A DNA stretch of 64,000 nt, taken from contig NZ_CP193934.1 in assembly GCF_050859505.1 (NCBI RefSeq), positions 558,001-622,000 of the forward strand, given 5' to 3'. The DNA comes from Marinirhabdus sp050859505. GTDB lineage: Bacteria > Bacteroidota > Bacteroidia > Flavobacteriales > Flavobacteriaceae. Positions 31,723 to 41,100 of the stretch are shown here, piece by piece; position 1 is the first letter of the stretch; each line of letters starts with the position of its first letter. The notes beneath the pieces are model-generated. The model was not told where the DNA came from. It worked only from the letters and a program-made list of their open reading frames with translations, and did no database searches. The position numbers were made by a program, and so were the translations under genes.

Positions 31723-33705
31723 TTATGTGTCTTTAAATTTCACTGTTACGCATACGCCATTATCCCCATTAATATCTATGGTACCACCCATTTCTTCGGT
31801 TAACATTAAGATAAGCCTAAACCCCATAGTTTCGGAAAATTTTTTTTCATAATCTTTGGCTAGCCCAACGCCATCATCTGCGTACGTAAAAATATATTCA
31901 TTGGCTTGCAAGTTTGTCTGGTCTGCTGCTTGCAATGCTACTTTTATATGTCCTCCCTTGGGCCCAAAGGCATATTTTGAGGTATTGGTCATTAATTCGC
32001 TTAGCAACAGCCCTAGGGGTATGGCGGCGTCTATCCCTAAGTTTATGGGGGCTACATTTACTTGGGTTTTAACATTTTTTCCAGGCAAACTGTATAGAAG
32101 TTGGCCTACCAATTTCTCTAAATAATTTTTCATTGGAATACATGAATACTTATCTTGTTGGTGTAGCATTTGATGAACCAAAGCCATGCTATGAATTTGT
32201 CGTTGCGAATCTTCCAAAACCTTGTGCATTGCTGGCGTATCTGCTTTTTTAGTTTGTAATTGCAACAAGCCGGAGATTACTTGTAAATTATTTTTTACAC
32301 GGTGATGCACTTCTTTTAAAAGTATTTCTTTTTCTTTTAAAGAAGATTCTAGATTGGTTTTTTGGGTGGCTATTGTTTTTTTATCACGGTTCGTTTTCAG
32401 TAAGAAAAATGAAATTAGAATCAGCGAAATTCCAAAAATAACAAGTGCAATTAACTGATTGTTAGCTACTTTTTCAGTTAAGCGTCCCTCTCGCTGGCTT
32501 GTTTCCAGTTCGCTCTCTATTACATCAACATCATACTTACTCAACGCTATCAGGTTTTGGCGTTGCAAACGTTGCTTTTCCAAAGAGTCTGAAATATCCT
32601 TGGCTCTATCGAAAGCCTTATTAGCTTCAATTGCTTTGTTTTGACGTAAAAAAATCTTTCCTCGTAATTCGTATAATAAAATTATAGATTCGGTATCGTC
32701 AAATTGATCTATGGTATCAAAGGCCAGGTATAGGTAGTATTTTGCCTGGTCTACTTCGCCTTTATAGAAATATAATTTGGCAAGATTGTAATATGATTTT
32801 GTGATAATTCTGGATTCTCTAATATTTTTACTTGTTGTTGCCGCTTTCATTTCTTCCAAAAAATAGGGAAGTGCAACTTCGTAGTCTCCTATTTCAAAAT
32901 ACAACTGGCCAATATTCCCCTCAATTATTTTTTGGAAATAGTTGTTATACCCCTCGGTCTGAGTAGAAACATAGCCAAAGCCATTAGGTTTTTTAAGCTC
33001 AACTAATGCCGTATCGTAATATTTTCTTGCCTTTTCAAACTCCTTTAATTTGAAATAAGACAAGCCTACATTATGATACATGCTCGACACCATAAGTTGA
33101 TTTCCAGATAGCCTATAAGCATCTGCCTGTTTCCTGAAATTGGTTGCTGCTTTCTGGTATTGTCGCAAACTATAATAGGTCATCCCTATTCGCTCCGCAG
33201 AAGTATACCCTCGTTTTGCATATCCATTTTCTACTGTATAATACTTCTTGGCAAGCGGTTCTAAAGCAAGCACCTCATTATATGCTTCCATTTTTGCGTA
33301 GGCATTGGCAACCAAAAATACCACGTCTGCCATTTGATTGGGGCGCAACTCCTTCTCATAATTTAGCAACTCCTCTCCTAGTTTAATAGCTTTAATAGTA
33401 TTGGCTAGTTTTTCATGAAAGCGCGCTAACATAAGTTTGGCTTGGAGCACATCTTCTAAGCTTCCTTCCTTTTGGGCCCACTGCAAAGCACTCTCTTCAT
33501 ACTTAAGAAGATAGGAATATTGTTTTTTTAACTCAGCCTCTTTCGTTTTTTTAACTATTAATGTATCCATCATTACCAAACGATCAAAACCCGCCTTAGT
33601 CTTCACAGGATACTCCAGTCGAGATGTAATGGCTTCTAGCTGCTTCATTTGAGCCATGCAGACTGTGCAAAGAAGAAAACATACTATGTAGGATATATTT
33701 TTCAA
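31723..33705 (-). CDS. TPR-containing sensor histidine kinase (HisKA_2 type)
   Basis: This 660-residue protein has a signal peptide (VCFLLCTVCMAQ), about seven tetratricopeptide repeats from 80 to 400, a membrane segment at about 425-445 (LIALVIFGISLILISFFLL), a coiled linker and the kinase. The phospho-acceptor His466 is in EVHHRVKNNLQVISGLLQLQ, the HisKA_2 pattern; the ATPase has the N box SELMTNTSKYAFG and G box YADDGVGLAK. It senses with the periplasmic TPRs and should pass phosphate to the adjacent LytTR regulator. A TPR protein without kinase lies upstream at 33797. Confidence 0.92.
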   Translation of the reverse strand: MKNISYIVCFLLCTVCMAQMKQLEAITSRLEYPVKTKAGFDRLVMMDTLIVKKTKEAELKKQYSYLLKYEESALQWAQKEGSLEDVLQAKLMLARFHEKLANTIKAIKLGEELLNYEKELRPNQMADVVFLVANAYAKMEAYNEVLALEPLAKKYYTVENGYAKRGYTSAERIGMTYYSLRQYQKAATNFRKQADAYRLSGNQLMVSSMYHNVGLSYFKLKEFEKARKYYDTALVELKKPNGFGYVSTQTEGYNNYFQKIIEGNIGQLYFEIGDYEVALPYFLEEMKAATTSKNIRESRIITKSYYNLAKLYFYKGEVDQAKYYLYLAFDTIDQFDDTESIILLYELRGKIFLRQNKAIEANKAFDRAKDISDSLEKQRLQRQNLIALSKYDVDVIESELETSQREGRLTEKVANNQLIALVIFGISLILISFFLLKTNRDKKTIATQKTNLESSLKEKEILLKEVHHRVKNNLQVISGLLQLQTKKADTPAMHKVLEDSQRQIHSMALVHQMLHQQDKYSCIPMKNYLEKLVGQLLYSLPGKNVKTQVNVAPINLGIDAAIPLGLLLSELMTNTSKYAFGPKGGHIKVALQAADQTNLQANEYIFTYADDGVGLAKDYEKKFSETMGFRLILMLTEEMGGTIDINGDNGVCVTVKFKDT

Positions 33706-33796
33706 ATACGATTAATTAGCTATTGGAGGCACCCTCTAAAACAACATATAATTATCTTGGGAAGTACTGCCTTTTGTGAGATACTGCTGCTTTACT

Positions 33797-34861
33797 TTAC
33801 TGGTATTGTTTTTTCATTCTCCATGCTATAAATAATAGCACTACTATCACAATCCCAAACAAAACTAGCAACCACATAATAATTTGTTGGTTACTAAGTC
33901 TTTCTTCATTCAATTTGTTTTCAAGGTCTGCCTTTGTCGCGGCAGCTTTATATTGCTCGGTATCGAACTTTGCCGTAGCATTCTCTATAATTTTTATTTT
34001 ATCTTTTTCAAACAACACCTTGTTTATACTATCGTAACTCACAAATGCATTGTATGCTTCTGTAGGTTTTTTTAAGGCAAATAGCGCTTCACTTTTTCTT
34101 TTGTATGCTTCTACCACATAACTATCTATATAACCACTGCTTTCACCATAATCTATAGACGTTTCAAAGTTCCGGACGGCATCTGCATACTCTTTATTTT
34201 GCATTTTAAGTCTGCCAGCCAGCAGATTGTATTCTGTTGTAAGCCCTTTAAACTCTTTCATACTATTCAAGCTTACCGTTGTGCTGTCAAAATATTTTTG
34301 CGCATTCTCAAAATCATCTTCATTAATATAGGATTCCGTCATGTTGTGATATGAAATAGTAATTTGCAACGTATCTCGCAATGCTTTAAAAAACACTAAT
34401 GATTCTTTAAACAACGGGATACTTTTTGCATATTCCTTTTTATAAACATATACAGCACCTATAAGATTATAGGCACGACCCATTCTTAGGGTATCTTTAT
34501 TTTTTTCGGCATATTCTTTATAGGGAGCTATATATCGTAAGGTCGCATCGTATTCTTCTAAATACAAATGAGTTGCAGCTATCATATATCTAGAATAATA
34601 CGCCGCTCCGGAATCTCCAATCTTTTCAGCCAACGCAATATTTTCAATACTCCTTGTGATTACTTCGTTGTATTTTCCTTCAAATAGAAGGAAATCTGCA
34701 CTATCCTGTTGTTTTTTTAGTTGTTCCTTAAGGTTTTCTTGTGAAGCAACTTCTGCTTTTTTTTGAAAACTTCCCTGTGCATACACACATGAAGCACTTA
34801 AAACAAACATACATAAACCAAGTTTTGAAGCAATGCGGAACGTTGAGAATTTCATGGTCAA
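33797..34861 (-). CDS. TPR protein with a C-terminal membrane anchor and no output domain
   Basis: A 354-residue protein with an export signal (LCMFVLSASCVYAQ), a TPR array from about 40 to 290 (YSRYMIAATHLYLEEYDATL, GRAYNLIGAVYVYKKEYAKS), a coiled coil, and a membrane anchor at 330-348 (IIMWLLVLFGIVIVVLLFIA) ending WRMKKQYQ. It looks like the sensor half of the neighbouring kinase (31723-33705) with the kinase removed; the stop is clean, so it is not obviously truncated by damage. It may sense or modulate signals together with that kinase. Its start is 322 bases from the divergent esterase-like gene. An alternative start two codons in (MKFSTF) is possible. Confidence 0.75.
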   Translation of the reverse strand: MTMKFSTFRIASKLGLCMFVLSASCVYAQGSFQKKAEVASQENLKEQLKKQQDSADFLLFEGKYNEVITRSIENIALAEKIGDSGAAYYSRYMIAATHLYLEEYDATLRYIAPYKEYAEKNKDTLRMGRAYNLIGAVYVYKKEYAKSIPLFKESLVFFKALRDTLQITISYHNMTESYINEDDFENAQKYFDSTTVSLNSMKEFKGLTTEYNLLAGRLKMQNKEYADAVRNFETSIDYGESSGYIDSYVVEAYKRKSEALFALKKPTEAYNAFVSYDSINKVLFEKDKIKIIENATAKFDTEQYKAAATKADLENKLNEERLSNQQIIMWLLVLFGIVIVVLLFIAWRMKKQYQ

Positions 34862-35182
34862 GTAATTAAGTAGATTATTTTGTACCCATAAATGAAATGG
34901 ATGGCGCTGTAACTATACTTCAAAAAAGCAACGACTAATATAAGTAAAAACGCGCAACATCTTGAGTGCAACCAACTGTAGTACGATTAGACACCAAAAA
35001 AATATAGAGCGCACTTCTAGTTCCGGAAAAATACTTTTTACAAATTGCTTTTCCATTTTAATGTGAAGTAATACCCCTTTTATGTGAAGTATGGTATTTT
35101 CTGAAATTAACACGTTCATCTTTACGCTGTATCGATCTCTTTAAAATTTTAGTATCTTTCGGTTTCTTAAAATTTCAGAAAA
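34862..35182. other. Gene-free 321-base divergent region
   Basis: This AT-rich stretch separates the TPR protein (minus) from the esterase-like gene (plus). An ORF of 68 codons at 34913-35119 on the minus strand has no recognisable content and is not called. The main structure is the pair of direct repeats at 35062-35091 (listed separately). TATCTTTC at 35152-35159 is close to a -7 element for the plus-strand gene. Confidence 0.6.
35062..35091. promoter_or_regulatory. Candidate LytTR response-regulator binding site, divergent region
   Basis: The nine bases TGTGAAGTA occur at 35062-35070 and again at 35083-35091: exact direct repeats, start-to-start 21 bases. This is the spacing of LytTR-type sites. 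It lies 92 bases upstream of the esterase-like gene and about 200 bases upstream of the TPR gene. The same unit recurs at 30940. Confidence 0.55.
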
Positions 35183-36337
35183 ATGAAACGTCTTTTACTC
35201 CTTTCAGCTTGTTTTTTTATTACACTTTCAACCGTTGCGCAGTCTAAAATTAAATATGAAGAAATTGCGTCTTCAAAACTGGGCGAAACTCGTAAACTAA
35301 AGATTCAACTTCCTAGGGATTATGAAAAAAATACAGATAAAATATATCCTATAATTGTAGTGTTAGACGCCAATTATTTGTTTGAACCGGTAGCAGGAAA
35401 TGTAGATTATTTTAGCTACTGGGAAGACATGCCAGAAAGTATTGTGGTAGGCATTATGCAAGGTGATTCCAGGTATGATGATGGTGCGTATGACGACACT
35501 AACTTTATGCCCGAAGATAAAGGCGCAGATTTCTTCGAATTTATAGGCCTTGAGCTCTTGCCTTATATAGACACTACGTATAGAACGGCGCAATTTACCA
35601 TTGCGGTAGGACACGATTTTACTGCCAATTTTATTAATTATTATCTTTTTAAAAGTCCGCCACTTTTTAATGGCTATATCAATTTGAGCCCAGATTTGGC
35701 GCCCATGATGCTAGAACGTATTCCGGAACGTATCCCGGATATCCCGAGCAAAATATTTTATTATCTAGCCACTGGGACCGATGATATTCCAGACCTAAGA
35801 GAACTTACTATAGAACTAGACTCAGCCCTTAAACCTTTAACAAGTGATACTTTCGATTATCACTTTGATAATTTTGAAGGCGCTACGCACTATTCGCTTG
35901 TGGCCCGAGCTATCCCGTCTGCACTAGAAAAAATGTTTGCTGTCTATCGCCCTATTAGCAAGCAGGAATTTACAGACAAACTACTTAAAATGGACACCCC
36001 TATAAGCGAATACCTTCTAGAAAAATACCAAGTAATCGAAAATCTATTTGGACTTACCAACCCCATTCGGGTAAACGATTATATAGCCACCGCAACCGCA
36101 GCCGAAAAGAAGGAACAATGGGAGTCCCTTCGTACCATTGCGTCCCTGGCTCAAAAACAATATCCAAACACCGTTTTGGGCGACTATTATATGGGACTTG
36201 CTCTAGAGGGTATGGGAGATACTAAAAAAGCAATGCGAACTTTTCAGGGCGCTTTTGACAAGGAAGAAGTAGACTTTATTACCATTGATTTAATGCTGGA
36301 AAAGGCCGATAAAATTAAAACTGATTTTGGATATTAA
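35183..36337 (+). CDS. Esterase-fold exported protein lacking the catalytic serine
   Basis: A 384-residue exported protein (signal peptide ending STVAQ, about 1-20) of the putative esterase (EstD/IroE/Fes) family: RKLKIQLPRDYEKNTDKIYP, IIVVLDANYLF, VVGIMQGDSRYDD, FIGLELLPYIDTTYRT. At the nucleophile elbow, GHSxGG is replaced by Gly143-His144-Asp145-Phe (VGHDFTANF), so the serine is missing and hydrolase activity is not expected. The His of the triad region survives only as ATHYSLV. A TPR-like C-terminal segment (about 305-370) follows. It may be a receptor or scaffold. The 21-base-spaced repeats upstream suggest LytTR control. Confidence 0.8.
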   Translation: MKRLLLLSACFFITLSTVAQSKIKYEEIASSKLGETRKLKIQLPRDYEKNTDKIYPIIVVLDANYLFEPVAGNVDYFSYWEDMPESIVVGIMQGDSRYDDGAYDDTNFMPEDKGADFFEFIGLELLPYIDTTYRTAQFTIAVGHDFTANFINYYLFKSPPLFNGYINLSPDLAPMMLERIPERIPDIPSKIFYYLATGTDDIPDLRELTIELDSALKPLTSDTFDYHFDNFEGATHYSLVARAIPSALEKMFAVYRPISKQEFTDKLLKMDTPISEYLLEKYQVIENLFGLTNPIRVNDYIATATAAEKKEQWESLRTIASLAQKQYPNTVLGDYYMGLALEGMGDTKKAMRTFQGAFDKEEVDFITIDLMLEKADKIKTDFGY

Positions 36338-36378
36338 AAAATTACTATCTTTATAATTATCTAAATAAATAAAATCTT

Positions 36379-36537
36379 ATGAGAAGTATTCTTTGGCTTA
36401 TTGCAGTGGTATGTATAATAGTTTGGCTTCTTGGCTTCTTTAACATTGTTGAAGGTCTTGGCACGAGTAACCTAATTCATATTTTATTAGTTCTTGCTGT
36501 TATAGCAATACTCTACAGTATTATACGCGGTAGGTAA
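36379..36537 (+). CDS. lmo0937/DUF5670-type small membrane protein
   Basis: Fifty-two residues from the ATG at 36379: MRSILWLIAVVCIIVWLLGF, a short loop FNIVEGLGTSNL, then IHILLVLAVIAILYSIIRGR. Two membrane segments with a C-terminal basic end match the lmo0937 family, often found in stress or envelope-related neighbourhoods. Function unknown. It lies 41 bases past the esterase-like gene and is followed by a strong terminator hairpin. Confidence 0.8.
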   Translation: MRSILWLIAVVCIIVWLLGFFNIVEGLGTSNLIHILLVLAVIAILYSIIRGR

Positions 36538-36570
36538 TTGCACAACATTTTCTTCTGCTTTTTAAATTTT

Positions 36571-36616
36571 AAAGTGCTATAGCTCATAAAATTTATGGGC
36601 TATAAAGCACTTTTTT
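36571..36616 (+). terminator. Strong rho-independent terminator
   Basis: A near-continuous inverted repeat: AAAGTGCT (36571-36578) pairs with AGCACTTT (36606-36613), and ATAGCTCATAAA pairs with TTTATGGGCTAT inside it, with a T-run after. It ends the esterase-like/lmo0937 transcript just before the radA promoter. Confidence 0.8.
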
Positions 36617-36651
36617 CAGTTTTCTTCTGAAATTTTCTATTCCCCTAGTAT

Positions 36652-36683
36652 TTGGCCTTTTTTATTAATTAAGTGTATTTTTG
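36652..36683 (+). promoter_or_regulatory. Promoter of radA
   Basis: TTG at 36652-36654, a 21-base spacer, and TATTTTTG at 36676-36683 fit the Bacteroidota consensus. The radA ATG is 12 bases beyond. Confidence 0.6.
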
Positions 36684-36695
36684 ACTCTAGAAACT

Positions 36696-38084
36696 ATGGC
36701 CAAAACAAAAACTACTTTTTTCTGCCAAAACTGCGGCGCTCAATTCGCAAAATGGCAAGGACAATGCACCTCGTGTAAAGAATGGAATACAATTGCCGAA
36801 GAAATAATCCAGAAAGCAGAGAAGATTTCCTGGGATGTATCCTCGAATCCGCTCGGACACCAGAGCTCGGTCACTGAGCGTAGCCGAAGTGCCAAACCTA
36901 TTTTAGTTTCTGAAATTTCTTCAGAAAAAGAAGCACGGTTAGACACTAAAAATGAAGAACTTAATCGTGTTTTAGGTGGAGGATTAGTCCCGGGAAGCCT
37001 TACACTTTTAGGCGGCGAACCGGGCATTGGAAAAAGTACGCTAATGCTGCAAGTTGCGTTACAATTGCCGTATAAAACGCTCTATGTTTCCGGCGAAGAG
37101 AGTGCACAACAAATTAAAATGCGCGCCGCACGTGTCTATCCCGAAGCAAACAGCTGTTATATTCTCACGGAAACCAAAACACAAAATATCTTCCGAAATA
37201 TTGCCGAAATGCAACCCGACATTGTAGTAATAGATTCTATACAAACCCTGCACACCGACCATATTGAAAGTAGCGCTGGTAGTATTTCTCAAATACGGGA
37301 ATGTACTACAGAGCTTATAAAATTTGCAAAAGAAACGGCTACGCCCGTTATTTTAATTGGTCATATTACCAAAGATGGAAATATTGCAGGCCCAAAGATT
37401 TTGGAGCATATGGTAGATACCGTCCTTCAATTTGAAGGCGACCGAAACCATATTTATAGAATTTTACGCGCCAATAAAAACCGTTTTGGAAGTACCAACG
37501 AGCTGGGAATTTACGAAATGCAAGGCAGCGGACTTAGAGAAGTAAGCAATCCTTCGGAAATTTTAATCTCTAAAAACGAGGAAGAGTTAAGCGGCACTGC
37601 CATTGCGTCAACGCTGGAAGGAATGCGCCCGTTAATGATTGAAATTCAAGCGCTCGTTTCCACAGCTGTGTATGGAACACCTCAGCGAAGTGCTACGGGA
37701 TATAATGCCAAACGCCTTAATATGATTTTGGCGGTTTTGGAAAAGAGAGCCGGTTTTAAATTAGGCGCTAAAGATGTATTTTTAAATGTTACCGGTGGAA
37801 TTACGGTAGACGATCCCGCCATAGACCTGGCCGTGGTTGCTGCGGTTCTTTCTTCAAACATAGATATTGCCATAGACAAACGTATGTGTTTTGCAGCTGA
37901 AATTGGTTTGGCAGGTGAAGTACGTCCTGTTCCCCGAGTAGATCAGCGTATTCTAGAAGCCGAAAAACTGGGCTTTGAAAGTATCATCATCTCCAAATAC
38001 TGCAAACTTCCGAAGGCTTCGTATGGCATCTCCATTATTAAACTAGCAAAAGTAAATGATGTGGTGCAGCACTTATTCGGATAA
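36696..38084 (+). CDS. radA: DNA repair protein RadA with an in-frame repeat insertion
   Basis: RadA/Sms is a hexameric helicase-like protein that processes recombination intermediates. From the ATG at 36696 (462 residues), it has the zinc finger CQNCGAQFAKWQGQCTSC (about 10-27), Walker A GGEPGIGKSTLML (about 108-120), the RadA-specific KNRFGSTNE, and a C-terminal Lon-protease-like domain. Between the zinc finger and the ATPase, about residues 54-65 (SSVTERSRSAKP) come from a 24-base palindromic element at 36868-36891 that also lies inside bioF. This linker is normally variable, so function should be kept. The upstream TTG-like start at 36681 is not preferred. Confidence 0.95.
   Translation: MAKTKTTFFCQNCGAQFAKWQGQCTSCKEWNTIAEEIIQKAEKISWDVSSNPLGHQSSVTERSRSAKPILVSEISSEKEARLDTKNEELNRVLGGGLVPGSLTLLGGEPGIGKSTLMLQVALQLPYKTLYVSGEESAQQIKMRAARVYPEANSCYILTETKTQNIFRNIAEMQPDIVVIDSIQTLHTDHIESSAGSISQIRECTTELIKFAKETATPVILIGHITKDGNIAGPKILEHMVDTVLQFEGDRNHIYRILRANKNRFGSTNELGIYEMQGSGLREVSNPSEILISKNEEELSGTAIASTLEGMRPLMIEIQALVSTAVYGTPQRSATGYNAKRLNMILAVLEKRAGFKLGAKDVFLNVTGGITVDDPAIDLAVVAAVLSSNIDIAIDKRMCFAAEIGLAGEVRPVPRVDQRILEAEKLGFESIIISKYCKLPKASYGISIIKLAKVNDVVQHLFG
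36868..36891. repeat. Palindromic repeat inserted in the radA coding sequence
   Basis: The 24 bases read CGGTCACTGAG, CGT, AGCCGAAGTG. The bioF copy (15145-15168, opposite strand) has TGA for CGT and is otherwise identical, so 22 of 24 match. Its ends CACT and AGTG are complementary. The repeat adds codons without breaking the frame and is read in a different frame from the bioF copy. Confidence 0.75.
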
Positions 38085-38147
38085 AAAAACGCCTTCAGAT
38101 TTTCATCTTTCATGCGTCCTATTAAACTGAAAATATTGGGTATCTAA

Positions 38148-41100
38148 TTACTCTTTAATTAGTTGTTTTGTAAGTGTCCCGAAATTGGTTTGAACGGTTA
38201 CTAAATACGTCGCACTCGCTAGTTCTGAAATGTCTATAGCAATTTTACTCGCACTGAAATTTTCAGCTTTAATAATTCTTCCACTTATATCGTAAATGGT
38301 AATTTTCTCCACTTGAACTCCTAAAGGTGTCTCAATATTCACTATGGATATCGCCGGGCTTGGAAACAAAATAACAGAAGCTTTGTCTAATTCAAATTCC
38401 GGAGTTTCTAAAATTGCTTCTACTGAAAGTATAAATGTACACGTAGCTTCATTTAAAGCATTATCGTTTACTATTACTGAAATAGGATAAGAACCTGCAG
38501 TAAGCATAGTTCCTGGTGCTGGTGTTTGTATAATATTGGCAAGAGTTGTGGTGCAATTATCTGCAATTACAATAAGACCTTCGGCTACATAATCCGGCAC
38601 TTCATACGCTTCTTCCAATGGCACAAAAACACTTGAGTCTGTTGGGCAATTTATATCGGGTATTTCGGTGTCTTCTACGGTTACCGTAAAACTACACGTA
38701 CTTATATTTCCCACGACATCTGTCGCGGTGTACGTAACCGTTGTAACACCAACAGAGAACATGTCCCCACTGTTATGAGATGTTGTAAATGTTAAGTTCA
38801 CACAATTATCTGATGCTACTGGAGGTGTCCAACTTACATTGGCATCGCAATCTCCAAAGTCATTGCCCATAACTAGGTTTGAGGGACAATCTGTAATTAC
38901 GGGCATTTCAGCATCTGTTACCGTTATTGTAAAGCTACATACAACTGAATTCCCAGAAGGATCCATTGCTGTATACGTTACCAAGGTGTCCCCTAATTGA
39001 AACTCATCTCCAGGAGTATGCGAAGCTGTTACCACAACACTACAATTGTCTGAACTCACAGGTGGTGCCCAGGACACCAATGCATCACAACTTCCTAGGT
39101 CATTCGCTACTACAATATCTGCCGGGCAGGAAATAAAGGTTGGATCTTCAGTATCTAAAACAGTAACTACGAAGCTACAGGTTGCTGTATTTCCGGAGGT
39201 ATCTGTAGCCGTGTAATGGACCGTTGTAGTTCCAACAGGAAAATAATCTCCTGGAAGGTGGGTACTCGTTAAATTCGCACCACAATTATCGGTTTGCGAG
39301 GGAGGTGTAAAAGACACTAGGGTACCACAATCTCCAGCTTGGTTTGGAACCGAAATATTTGCCGGACAATTAGAAATAACTGGGGCTTCGTTTTCGGTTA
39401 TGGTTACTGTAAAACTACACGTATCTGCATTTCCTGCAGCGTCCGTTGCGGTGTATATAACCGTGGTCACCCCTGCTGCAAATACTTCACCAGGATTGTG
39501 AGTAGTTATGAGCGTTGCATTGCAATTATCGGTTTGTAAGGGTGGCGTCCATGATACTGTAGCTGAACACGTTCCAGCATCTGTATTTTGTGTAATATCT
39601 ATAGGGCAACTTGAAATGACCGGGGTTTCAATATCCAGTACAGTTACTGTAAAACTACAGGTAACAGTGTTTCCCGCTGGATCCATTGCTGTATAACTAA
39701 CGGTGGTTACACCAGACGGAAACGTATCTCCTGAAGTATGTGTGGAGGTAATTGAAGCTGAACAATTATCACTTGCCGTTGGTGCATTATACACAACAGC
39801 TGCTGTACATACACCCGTATCATTATTCACAGTAATATTAGCAGGACATCCTGTAAACACTGGACTTACATTGTCTACTACCGTGATATTGAAGCTACAC
39901 ATACCTAAATTACCCGAACTGTCTGATGCCGTATAGGTAACTGTAGTCACCCCAACTGGGAAAAATTGTCCTGGATTATGAGTTGAAACAACGTTAACAT
40001 TGCAGTTGTCTAATGCCGTAGGAGGAACATACCCTTCTGCAGTGCTCACCACGGCTCCACAAGAACCTGGTTCTGCTTCTACGGTAAAAGATGCTGGGCA
40101 TGCTGTGAAGGTTGGCAGTTCATTATCTGAAACAGTTATTGAAAACGAACTTTGCGCAAAATTTCCAGCAGTATCCGTAGCCGTATATATTACGATGGTT
40201 TCACCTATTGGAAAAAAGGAGTTAGGCGCGTGCGTTGAAACTAACGTAAAAGCACAATTATCAGTAGCAACTGGAGGTGTAAAGTTTACATTGGCACCAC
40301 ACATCCCCAAGTCTGAATTCATAGTGATATTGGCAATTGTTGTGATGGAAGGGGCTGTTGTATCGGTAATAGTAACAGTTTGCGTTTGTACCACCGTATT
40401 ACCATTCCCATCGTCGTACGTCCAAACTACGGTATTGGCTCCCTGGTTGGTAATGGGAAACGTAGCTGAAGGTGTTGTTGCTGAAATCACGCCAGCGCAA
40501 ACATCTGTAGCTGTTGGAAGTGTAAGGGATGTTACGGCACATTCAGAAGTAATAGCCGGTAGCGTTGCCGTGTCAGGAACAGGAGGAATATCTTCTGCAC
40601 CGCCATCAATTAGCATCCAACTAGAATTGGCAATAAGTTCTCCACGGGCTGTTTCACCAGCGCAGTATTTGCTGTTTCCACCGTTAAAAAGCACTCCATT
40701 TTGCACTATTTGGGCATTCCACCCAATGAGCAAAGCATCATAATTAGGAATAGAAAGCGTAACACCCGTAAACATATTATCCATAGTGCTCACACTAGTG
40801 ATATCCCAGGATCCAAGATCCTGATCAAAGGCTTCGGCAGCTGTGAACATTTCTTCCATGGTGGTTACCATTGTCACATCCCAACCACTAATATCCTGAT
40901 TAAAGACTCCTGCGTCGTTAAACATATTATCCATTGTCATAACGCTACTTGGAACCCATCCCGAAATATCTTCATTAAAAGCTTCGGCACCAGCAAACAT
41001 AAAACTCATGTTGGTTACCTGTCCTACATCCCAAAGGTTTAGATCTTGATTAAAAACTTCAGCACCGTTAAACATATTGGACATATCGGTTACCATCGCC

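Noticed and set aside
34913..35119. 68-codon minus-strand ORF between the TPR and esterase-like genes
   Set aside because: No known motif, AT-driven composition, and it covers the direct-repeat regulatory site.
40000..40743. 247-codon plus-strand ORF opposite the giant BspA/HYR gene
   Set aside because: It is an antisense shadow of the repetitive HYR coding sequence, with no start context or recognisable protein.
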